This document shows, piece after piece, positions 8,125-13,763 of a stretch of 13,763 bases of DNA. The notes beneath the pieces are model-generated. The model did not search any database and was not told the DNA's origin. It worked only from the letters and a program-made list of their open reading frames with translations. Both the position numbers and the translations under genes were made by a program. The stretch spans positions 1 to 13,763 of the forward strand of contig JACOVN010000044.1 in assembly GCA_016177315.1 (NCBI GenBank), read 5' to 3'. The stretch is from Candidatus Woesearchaeota archaeon. Lineage in GTDB: Archaea; Nanobdellota; Nanobdellia; Woesearchaeales; UBA12501. Within the stretch, counting starts at the first letter, position 1. The number at the start of each line of letters is the position of its first letter.

Positions 8125-9924
8125 TTAGCGCAAACGAGGAATGGTATCATGATACAAGTCCTGTGCAATCTGGAATGCTAAATTCAATGCGGCTTCTGGT
8201 GTGATGAGCCTCGCCCGGAGTACACCCCTCGCCTCCATTTTTCCCAGCTCTCCGCAGATGAGTTCTGTAAGATACCGCAATTGCTTCTTGAAATTGTTGT
8301 TCTGCTTGAATACGGTTTGATAATCTCGGTGGGTTCTGTTAATCAAAATCCTGCCTAAATCGTCGTCGTATTTCGATCGTAGGTTTGATTCATTGCCAAG
8401 AAAGTGATCTGACGGAAGGACGCTATATACCGGCTCTTGCGATTCTCCAATTATTATGGACTCTCGCCTCCTTCTCGGCCTTCTTTTTATTCTTGGCTGT
8501 TCGGGTTTTCTTTCCACAGGTGTCTCTTGTCCTGTTGGACTTTCTTCCGGACTTTCTGCCTGAGCCTCTTCTTCCTCTACCTCTTGCTCCTCTATCTGCC
8601 TTGCCTTTGCCAATAAATCCTCAATGCTAATGGGAAGCTCATCAACAGGCACTGGGATGTCTGGCTTTTTCTTTCCTTCTTCCGATTTTTCCTCTACCTT
8701 CTTCCTTTCATCGAGTAGGGGAGGCAAGCTTATCTGCGGCTTTTGCAGTTCCAGCGTTTTCTCTATTTTTAGCTCTAAGCGCCGGTATGATTCCATAACC
8801 ACGTCAAGGGCCCTTCTTGCAGTTTCGATTTCTCTTTTCAATCGCTCTTCAGGTTCCTGTTGCTCAAGCTCAGCGATTTTCTCTTTTATCTTACCTTCCA
8901 AATTTATAGTGCGCATATCACTCAAGAATTTCCGGAATGCTCTTGTATCTTGCTGCACGTCTGTTCTCGGCGCTGTGAGCCTTAGGTAGTTAGCATTTAC
9001 CCAACCACTGACCCTTCCAGATCTCCAGGCTTCTGTCCTGAACTGAGGCAAAGCAGTAATAGAGGGATATACTCTCATTCCGCTTCGATAGAGTGCAATC
9101 TTTCCTTCCGCATTTTCTGGATTTGGATCCGCAAACAGCAATACCTCAATGGTGCGTTGCCGGTTGTCTTTATCCGCACCTATTTCGTGCAGTTCATAAT
9201 AGAATCGATCACCCGGGAATTCCAATGGCAGGACTTCCCGAAGCGAATCCTGTTTTACCTCTCCCTTTTCAGCTATAGAGATGCCAATCTTTACAATGTC
9301 CTTCCGGAGGAGAGGATCGTATAGCTCTGCAAACTGTGGTGCCAGCATTTCTGGCTTGAATGACTGTAACAAGAGCTCTGAATCCAAGCCCTCCAGGAAT
9401 ATTACCGTACCATAATCCTCTTGATGCTGGAAAGGAGAATAGTTTCGATGAATTGGCCTTACTTCAGCGCCTTTCTGCTGTATCGGGCGCATGGCCATGT
9501 AGTAGGTCTCTGCAGGATCGATATCTCTCGGTCTGGTGTAGACGCGTACACCACTTGCTTCCAAGGTTCCCAACGCAGCAAGCATGCCAAAGCCTTTTCC
9601 AGAGAGCACATCGAGTTGTCCACGAAACTGGGAAACAGCAATGCTCTCAGGAATTTTCTCAAGGAAATCATAAGGGATGCCAGAGCTATTGTCTCGCAGG
9701 GTTATCTGATGCTCCGCTACATCTACGATAATCTCCACAGAGAGCGGAATTCCAGGCAGTCTCCGGTCGATAGGGTTATTCACATACTCCTTGAGAGCGA
9801 GGAATGGAGTCGGATACATTTCTGCAATCTGCTCAAGGGCGAAAGGCTCATCCCCGATCTTGTATGGTACAAATTTCCCAACACCCTTTCTCGAAGAAGG
9901 GGGATCTCTTTCTAGGTTTGTCAT
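8125..9924 (-). CDS. GHKL-fold ATPase (MORC/MutL/Hsp90/TopoVIB superfamily) with charged tail
   Basis: Second gene of the minus-strand module, 599 aa. The ATP-binding Bergerat fold is visible in order: N box LALKEYVNNPIDR (residues 42-54; E46, N49/N50 and D53 in the expected Mg/ATP positions), G1 box DNSSGIP (78-84) and G2 box GKGFGMLAAL (109-118). A second S5-fold-like region has IALYRSGMRVYP (276-287) and a possible sensor stretch TAPRTDVQQD (317-326), as in MORC/MutL-type proteins. Residues 340-395 predict a coiled coil; 443-460 are very acidic and 478-487 very basic (RIKRRPRRRR), a possible nucleic-acid contact. A helical C-terminal domain (about 515-599) follows. The frame is open back to 9990, but the ATG at 9924 has a strong GGAGG (9930-9934) at five bases and forms an ATGA overlap with the upstream gene, so I chose it. 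The exact subfamily is uncertain. Confidence 0.85.
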   Translation of the reverse strand: MTNLERDPPSSRKGVGKFVPYKIGDEPFALEQIAEMYPTPFLALKEYVNNPIDRRLPGIPLSVEIIVDVAEHQITLRDNSSGIPYDFLEKIPESIAVSQFRGQLDVLSGKGFGMLAALGTLEASGVRVYTRPRDIDPAETYYMAMRPIQQKGAEVRPIHRNYSPFQHQEDYGTVIFLEGLDSELLLQSFKPEMLAPQFAELYDPLLRKDIVKIGISIAEKGEVKQDSLREVLPLEFPGDRFYYELHEIGADKDNRQRTIEVLLFADPNPENAEGKIALYRSGMRVYPSITALPQFRTEAWRSGRVSGWVNANYLRLTAPRTDVQQDTRAFRKFLSDMRTINLEGKIKEKIAELEQQEPEERLKREIETARRALDVVMESYRRLELKIEKTLELQKPQISLPPLLDERKKVEEKSEEGKKKPDIPVPVDELPISIEDLLAKARQIEEQEVEEEEAQAESPEESPTGQETPVERKPEQPRIKRRPRRRRESIIIGESQEPVYSVLPSDHFLGNESNLRSKYDDDLGRILINRTHRDYQTVFKQNNNFKKQLRYLTELICGELGKMEARGVLRARLITPEAALNLAFQIAQDLYHDTIPRLR

Positions 9925-10796
9925 CTTCCCCTCCTCGGTCCACGCGGTAATTTTTGTGCACTGATTAGGTATGCCAAGCCTTCCTTCCACATGGCTTCCA
10001 GATTCTGCTCTAACCAGTTCAAGTCTTCATTCGGCACCATGCTGGAAAATTGTTCTCGAAATGCAGGATCTCTTTTGCCCATTTCCAAGATTCGGTACAA
10101 AGCGTAAAATAATTCTGCTGCTGTATCTGCAAGCAGTACCGGCTCGACGCCCGTACGATCGTAGACATGGTCGACACTAACCGTTGCACGTGCCGCTGGT
10201 ATCAGTATTGCTGCAATTCCATCAATTTTTTTTCTCAATTCACCCAAATCAACAAGCGCAGCTTCCAGCGTTCCTGGTATAGCAGCCGGGATTGCACCCT
10301 GGGTTTCTTTTACTGCCTCCCCTTGCAAAATTTTTTTGAGTTCCGGCTCGAGTTTCAAGAGGTAAATCGATGGAGGAGGAAGGGTGTGTCCTCTAGAATA
10401 ATGGCCCATGGCGCTTCTTGGAATTTCCAGCTCATCAGCAAGTTGCGTAACGGGGATGTCTCGAATCCTGCAATAGGCATTGATTCTCTCGCGCAGACTA
10501 TCTGTGTTATAACCCTTATTAGTGCGCTGAAGCACTGATTTGCTTGGGATTTCTGGCGCAGGAGTATGATTCGGATATGTTTTCAGTACGTGATCTACTC
10601 GAGGATAAATATCTGCTGTCGGTCTGGTACGTTCCCCTCTCCAATCCTCTACCCTCTTCATGGTTGCGCCGCAACCGATAATTCTTACTAACTCCGCATT
10701 ATCCAAGCTGTGCTCCTTGGCCAGCGTATTGAGTCGCTCCCCTATGCGCATGTAGGCTGGATCTTTCTTCAGTTCATATAGATGCTTTCCGCTCAT
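9921..10796 (-). CDS. Protein with two HTH segments, probable regulator of the module
   Basis: First gene of the minus-strand module, 291 aa. Two XRE/Cro-like helix-turn-helix segments can be read: residues about 17-56 (IGERLNTLAKEHSLDNAELV, then a turn and a basic MKRVEDWRGERTRPT) and 101-140 (LRERINAYCRIRDIPVTQLA, then ELEIPRSAMGHYSRGHTLPP). Both have the pattern of a helix, a turn and a recognition helix ending in a WRGE- or YSRG-like sequence. The C-terminal half (175-291) is predicted helical, with no catalytic motif seen. The frame is open up to a GTG at 10853, but the ATG at 10796 has GAGGTGGGA just upstream and a TATA-like element at 10828-10836, so I chose it. A divergent autoregulator role is likely from its position, though not shown. 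Confidence 0.75.
   Translation of the reverse strand: MSGKHLYELKKDPAYMRIGERLNTLAKEHSLDNAELVRIIGCGATMKRVEDWRGERTRPTADIYPRVDHVLKTYPNHTPAPEIPSKSVLQRTNKGYNTDSLRERINAYCRIRDIPVTQLADELEIPRSAMGHYSRGHTLPPPSIYLLKLEPELKKILQGEAVKETQGAIPAAIPGTLEAALVDLGELRKKIDGIAAILIPAARATVSVDHVYDRTGVEPVLLADTAAELFYALYRILEMGKRDPAFREQFSSMVPNEDLNWLEQNLEAMWKEGLAYLISAQKLPRGPRRGR
9928..9936 (-). promoter_or_regulatory. Strong Shine-Dalgarno deciding the ATPase start
   Basis: On the minus strand GAGGAGGGG precedes the ATG at 9924; the core GGAGG (9930-9934) is five bases from the start. It is among the strongest such sites in the window and lies inside the 3' end of the upstream HTH gene, so the two genes are translationally linked. 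It argues against the longer start at 9990. Confidence 0.75.
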
Positions 10797-10827
10797 AAAA
10801 ATCCCACCTCTGGGAATGCCGAACCCA

Positions 10828-10836
10828 TATATAAAG
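10828..10836 (-). promoter_or_regulatory. TATA-box candidate for the minus-strand module
   Basis: On the minus strand CTTTATATA centres about 36 bases upstream of the ATG at 10796. With the usual archaeal spacing of roughly 25 bases this predicts a start site near 10805 and a short leader, which may clip the GAGGTGG ribosome-binding site (10804-10810). A second CTTTATA at 10860-10854 would give a leader of about 35 bases with the whole site. Either or both could be used. Confidence 0.5.
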
Positions 10837-10853
10837 CTTACTCTTTTCATCAC

Positions 10854-10870
10854 TATAAAGTAGCTTTATA
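10854..10870. repeat. Perfect inverted repeat in the divergent control region; operator or paired TATA boxes
   Basis: TATAAAG TAG CTTTATA is a perfect 7-base inverted repeat around a 3-base centre, lying between the divergent HTH gene (start 10796) and rps12 (start 10946). Each arm is also a TATA-like heptamer pointing outward. It may be two back-to-back promoters or a palindromic operator for the HTH protein; the sequence alone does not separate these. Confidence 0.5.
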
Positions 10871-10903
10871 CTGCTATTCTCGACACTCGTTTCACGCCAA
10901 AAC

Positions 10904-10912
10904 CTTTATAAA
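10904..10912 (+). promoter_or_regulatory. TATA-box candidate for the rps12 operon
   Basis: CTTTATAAA is centred about 38 bases upstream of the rps12 ATG (10946), preceded by an A/C-rich AAAAC stretch that could serve as the TFB element. The predicted start site is near 10934, leaving a short leader of about 12 bases. It gives rps12 its own promoter, needed because the inserted minus-strand module cuts it off from the nusA transcript. Confidence 0.6.
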
Positions 10913-10945
10913 CACCCACCAAATCTGGAATGCAGGGAATGTTTT

Positions 10946-11383
10946 ATGGGCCACAAACCAAGCGGTTTAAATGCAGGGAAGAAGCTGAAGGCAAGAAGAA
11001 AGCAGAGTAGATGGCTGAATAAATGGTATAAAAGGAGAGTGTTGCATTTGAAGGAAAAGGCAGATCCCTTGGAAGGGGCGTCTCAGGCACGTGGCCTTGT
11101 TCTGGAAAAAGTACAAATTGAAGCAAAGCAGCCAAACTCTGCCATGCGGAAGTGTGCCAGAATTCAACTCATCAAGAATGGAAGGCAAGTGACCGTATTC
11201 CTGCCAGGCGATGGTGCAACCAAAATGGTGGATGAGCATGATGAAGTGATTATTGAATGCATTGGCGGTAGGCAGGGAAAAACAAAGGGAGATTTGTCTG
11301 GCATTCGGTGGCAGGTTATCAAAGTGAATGACCAGAGCTTGGATGCGTTACTGAAAGGAAGAATTGAGAAGGCAAGGAAGTAA
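10946..11383 (+). CDS. rps12: Ribosomal protein uS12
   Basis: This encodes the small-subunit protein uS12, which lies at the decoding centre and helps monitor codon-anticodon pairing. At 145 residues it has the archaeal/eukaryotic length. The N-terminus [13 protein letters not shown], the universal [19 protein letters not shown] block, [18 protein letters not shown] and the closing [14 protein letters not shown] are all as expected. The ATG at 10946 is the first start in frame. The gene is preceded by its own TATA-like element and followed after one base by a gene for a secreted protein, instead of directly by rps7. Confidence 0.98.
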   Translation: MGHKPSGLNAGKKLKARRKQSRWLNKWYKRRVLHLKEKADPLEGASQARGLVLEKVQIEAKQPNSAMRKCARIQLIKNGRQVTVFLPGDGATKMVDEHDEVIIECIGGRQGKTKGDLSGIRWQVIKVNDQSLDALLKGRIEKARK

Positions 11384-11384
11384 G

Positions 11385-12182
11385 ATGGGAAAATTGCTTT
11401 GTGGTTTGGGTGCTGTTGTTCTGGCGAGTATGCCAATAGTTGCACAACCAGTTTTTGCGCAAACCCAAACGCCCAAGGCTGCATTAGAAGAAGCCATTGG
11501 AGACGTTGATGCTCTGGAGATGAGAGAATTTCCCAATGCGCGAGCACTCCCCACAACCTATTTCAACTATGTTCTTACCGAGGGCCGGGATGCACAGGCC
11601 TTTAAAAAAGCACGCGAACGTGCCGTGCCATTGCTCCCTGTTCCAGTAAAGAGGCAAGAGGTGAAGAACGTTTCCATTATCAGTGAGGACAGAGGCATTT
11701 CCGTTGGTGACACTCTTGCGCTCTACGATGCACGAGGCATTGTTCTCGGCAGCCGCCCACTAGCAGCTGGAGAACCAGAACTTTTGAGCCAATACTTCTC
11801 AAACTCAGAGCCAAGAAGATATTCCGTCATTGAACCAAGGTCCGTTGCAATGATTATGGCAGACGGCATGATTCGTTATTACATTCAAGCCAATTTAGAA
11901 GGAATAGCAGACAAAGCATGGTGGGTCATGTATCGGGACAATCAAAACCGTATGCTCAATCGCTCAAAGCTGGAGTGGAACAGGGCAACAACGAGAGCAG
12001 CAAGCGAAGGTCGTTCACCAACCTATGTTTTTTCCCAACGACAACTGGACGCACCACCAGGAGGAGCGTATATTGTCAGTTTTGAGGTTCGCGATTTCCT
12101 TCAAACTACTTTTTCCGCTTATGTTATCAGTGCGGATCTGCCAGTGCAATTACCAAAACCAAAGATGGAGAAATCCAGATAA
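11385..12182 (+). CDS. Secreted protein of unknown function between rps12 and rps7
   Basis: This 265-residue protein is not recognised. Its N-terminus is a clear Sec-type signal peptide: MGK, a hydrophobic core LLCGLGAVVLASMPIVA, and an AQPVFA-Q cleavage site after about A25. The mature part has no further membrane segment, so it is probably exported. The region around residues 95-125 and the C-terminal PPGGAYIVSFEVRDFLQ (about 224-240) look strand-rich, the latter like the edge of an immunoglobulin-like beta-sandwich; that is weak. The frame extends back to 11364 inside rps12, but the ATG at 11385, one base after the rps12 stop with AAGGAAG upstream, directly precedes the signal peptide and is the likely start. 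rps7 begins 9 bases after its stop, so it is co-transcribed with two ribosomal proteins. Confidence 0.85.
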   Translation: MGKLLCGLGAVVLASMPIVAQPVFAQTQTPKAALEEAIGDVDALEMREFPNARALPTTYFNYVLTEGRDAQAFKKARERAVPLLPVPVKRQEVKNVSIISEDRGISVGDTLALYDARGIVLGSRPLAAGEPELLSQYFSNSEPRRYSVIEPRSVAMIMADGMIRYYIQANLEGIADKAWWVMYRDNQNRMLNRSKLEWNRATTRAASEGRSPTYVFSQRQLDAPPGGAYIVSFEVRDFLQTTFSAYVISADLPVQLPKPKMEKSR

Positions 12183-12191
12183 GGGAAAACC

Positions 12192-12818
12192 ATGACCACC
12201 GAAGCCAAAAAGCCAAGCAGCGCAGGCATCTTAGCCTTCAACCGCTGGAGCATGGAAGGCATTGAGGTAGTGGATGCTGGACTGAAGGAGTATGTCTCTC
12301 TTGAGCCAAGGATCGTGCCCAAAACAGGGGCGCGCTATGCCGGCAGCAGATTTCGCAAGAACCAAGTTTTCATTGTCGAGCGCTTGATCAACCGGCTCAT
12401 GGTTCCGGGGCATAAGGGAAAGAAGCATTACCGGACATCCGGGCATATCACGGGAAAGGCGCAGAACGCTTATGCCATGGTTGTGCAAGCATTCGAGAAG
12501 ATTGAAGCGAGAACCAAGGAAAATCCTATTAAGGTGTTTGTCAAAGCCATAGAGCATGCTGCTCCCAGAGAAGAGATCATTACGATTGAATATGGCGGAG
12601 CACGATATCCGAAAGCAGTGGAGTGCTCTCCGCAGAGAAGGATCGACCTTGTCTTGAAGCACGTTGTGCAGGGAACGTATCAGAAATCCTTTAATTCGAA
12701 GAAGCCTGCTGTGGATTGTTTAGTGGACGAAATTCTGAACGCATACAACATGAGCAATGCCTCCAATGCCATTGCGAAGAAGTTGGAATTGGAGCGGCAG
12801 GCAGACAGCAGCAGATAG
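12192..12818 (+). CDS. rps7: Ribosomal protein uS7
   Basis: This encodes uS7, a primary 16S rRNA-binding protein that nucleates assembly of the small-subunit head. At 208 residues it has the archaeal length, with the longer N-terminus typical of archaea and eukaryotes. Conserved stretches include the GARYAGSRFRKNQVFIVERLINRLM region, HITGKAQNAYAMV, FVKAIEHAAPREE, the GGARYPKAVECSPQRRIDL loop and the C-terminal DCLVDEILNAYN. The ATG at 12192 has AAGGGA a few bases upstream. It usually follows rps12 directly; here one gene lies between. An elongation factor gene usually follows and is absent within the window: the next gene is on the opposite strand. Confidence 0.98.
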   Translation: MTTEAKKPSSAGILAFNRWSMEGIEVVDAGLKEYVSLEPRIVPKTGARYAGSRFRKNQVFIVERLINRLMVPGHKGKKHYRTSGHITGKAQNAYAMVVQAFEKIEARTKENPIKVFVKAIEHAAPREEIITIEYGGARYPKAVECSPQRRIDLVLKHVVQGTYQKSFNSKKPAVDCLVDEILNAYNMSNASNAIAKKLELERQADSSR

Positions 12819-12826
12819 GTGCTGCT
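12807..12826. repeat. Small hairpin across the convergent stops of rps7 and the next gene
   Basis: AGCAGCA (12807-12813) and TGCTGCT (12820-12826) form a 7-base-pair stem with a 6-base loop, spanning the rps7 stop and reaching the stop of the minus-strand gene. There is no T run after it on either strand, so a terminator role is doubtful. Confidence 0.3.
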
Positions 12827-13763
12827 ATTCTTGGTTCGGCTGGAGCAAAAATTCTACTTCCCTCTGTATGCCGGTTTGTACATCTACCTTTCCATCTCCA
12901 TCCCAATCAATAAGGAAGGTGATGCTGTGCTTTCCACGATCGCTTTGAAACAGAAAACCGTTATGCGCTTTCGTGATTGCAATGTCAAAGGAGAAGAGAA
13001 GGTATGCATCTTCCTTTCCTTTCTTCTCTTGCGGTTCATGATTCTTGCCTTCTTGCTGAGATGGTGCAGCATATCCAAGCACACCCCGGACCTCTCGCGC
13101 CTCATCCTCAATCACAGCGATGATAGAGGTTTTCTCCGTGGCGCGTTTCCCCAGTTCTGGGTCCAGCTTAATGGAGGATTCCCATGGTCGCTGGAAGTCC
13201 AAGGCGTAATCCACAAAGCCGGGATTGACAAAGTGGTAGCAAGAAGGCTGTATGTTATGTTCTTGCAGTATTGCATCCAGCGCCTTTGCCAATTGGTGGC
13301 CATTCTCTACCTGAGAAACTTGGCCGCGCATAACAACCAATTGGCCCTTGTAAAGAATCGCAAAATCATCGGAGGGGTCGATGTGCCGCAATGCATCGAA
13401 TGTCGAACTTCGCAACAATACAGCAAATGGCAATACCCTCCGCTTTTCTGCATCCTGCAAATCCAGCTTGAGCTGTTCCATAGCGCCATAGGTTGTTGGG
13501 ATTTCTGACATAAGAAGATCTAATGCTTGGAGCATAACGCCTTGTGGGACTGTATCAGAAACCTCTTCTGCTAGCATAGGAGAAACCAACCGATAATCAC
13601 AGATCTCCATAGAAATTCCATCCTGTTCGTTCTTTGCAGATCTCAGCTGTTTGATTATTCTTGATTCCAAGGAAACATAGCCAGGAAGCCTTGAAGGATC
13701 GGAAGGAGTCTTTTCATAGGCTATTCCCGCAGCAGGAAGAAGCGACGCAAGAGCGTATAAGGC
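12825..13763 (-). CDS. Probably exported protein with C-terminal EF-hand-like calcium loop, 5' end outside window
   Basis: The frame is open from the right edge to the stop at 12825 (312 visible codons). A TTG at 13670 could be taken for a start, but 31 further in-frame codons lie upstream, beginning ALYALASLLPAAGIAYEKTP. That stretch looks like the hydrophobic core and end of a signal peptide, so the real start is outside the window. The protein is not recognised. Near its C-terminus DWDGDGKVD (coding bases 12882-12908) matches the DxDxDG calcium-binding loop of EF-hand/dockerin-type motifs, common in exported proteins. A Lys/Glu-rich segment (QQEGKNHEPQEKKGKED) separates this domain from the N-terminal one. 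The gene converges on rps7 with a 6-base gap. Confidence 0.75.
   Translation of the reverse strand, partial: ALYALASLLPAAGIAYEKTPSDPSRLPGYVSLESRIIKQLRSAKNEQDGISMEICDYRLVSPMLAEEVSDTVPQGVMLQALDLLMSEIPTTYGAMEQLKLDLQDAEKRRVLPFAVLLRSSTFDALRHIDPSDDFAILYKGQLVVMRGQVSQVENGHQLAKALDAILQEHNIQPSCYHFVNPGFVDYALDFQRPWESSIKLDPELGKRATEKTSIIAVIEDEAREVRGVLGYAAPSQQEGKNHEPQEKKGKEDAYLLFSFDIAITKAHNGFLFQSDRGKHSITFLIDWDGDGKVDVQTGIQREVEFLLQPNQE

Noticed and set aside
9925-9990. Longer start for the ATPase gene at 9990, adding 22 residues
   Set aside because: It overlaps the upstream gene by 70 bases and ignores the strong GGAGG and ATGA junction at 9924.
10797-10853. Longer GTG start for the HTH gene at 10853
   Set aside because: The extra 19 residues would be encoded across the best TATA-like element and the GAGGTGGGA ribosome-binding site of the 10796 ATG.
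5202-10945. Module as a transposon or integrated provirus with terminal repeats, integrase or tRNA attachment site
   Set aside because: I found no matching terminal inverted or direct repeats at both ends by eye, no integrase or transposase, and no tRNA gene.
12807-12826. Bidirectional rho-independent terminator between rps7 and the right-end gene
   Set aside because: The stem is short and no T run follows on either strand; the match may only reflect CAG-rich codons at the end of rps7.

Overview
The window is archaeal chromosomal DNA. It carries the conserved RNA polymerase/ribosomal protein cluster in archaeal order: rpoB 3' end, rpoA1 (A'), rpoA2 (A''), rpl30e and nusA (a short two-KH archaeal form), then, after an interruption, rps12 and rps7. 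A split A'/A'' largest subunit, an L30e-family protein next to nusA, and TATA-like promoter elements exclude a bacterium. I cannot fix the lineage from sequence alone; a DPANN or other uncultivated lineage is a guess.

Layout. (1) 2-5201, plus strand: five tightly packed genes, two of the junctions being ATGA stop/start overlaps, so this is one transcription unit. (2) 5233-10796, minus strand: a four-gene operon inserted exactly where nusA is usually followed by rps12. In its transcription order it encodes a protein with two helix-turn-helix (HTH) segments (291 aa), a GHKL-fold ATPase with a long charged tail (599 aa), a coiled-coil protein with a C-terminal HTH-like segment (408 aa), and a protein with an N-terminal HTH-like segment and a Rossmann/methyltransferase-like core (530 aa). 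(3) 10797-10945: a divergent control region with four copies of the TATA-like heptamer CTTTATA, two on each strand. (4) 10946-12818, plus strand: rps12, a gene for an unrecognised secreted protein, and rps7, closely spaced and probably one operon. (5) 12825-13763, minus strand: the 3' part of a gene for another probably exported protein, converging on rps7; it ends in an EF-hand-like calcium loop and runs off the right edge.

The housekeeping genes act in transcription (polymerase, NusA) and translation (L30e, uS12, uS7). The minus-strand module is the accessory element and the best candidate for an undescribed system. An ATPase of the MORC/MutL/Hsp90 superfamily, a methyltransferase-like protein and several DNA-binding-like domains in one operon recall prokaryotic MORC-type ATPases found near DNA modification genes. 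A defence or DNA-processing role is inference: I see no recognisable nuclease, integrase or transposase. I found no rRNA, tRNA, CRISPR array or insertion sequence.
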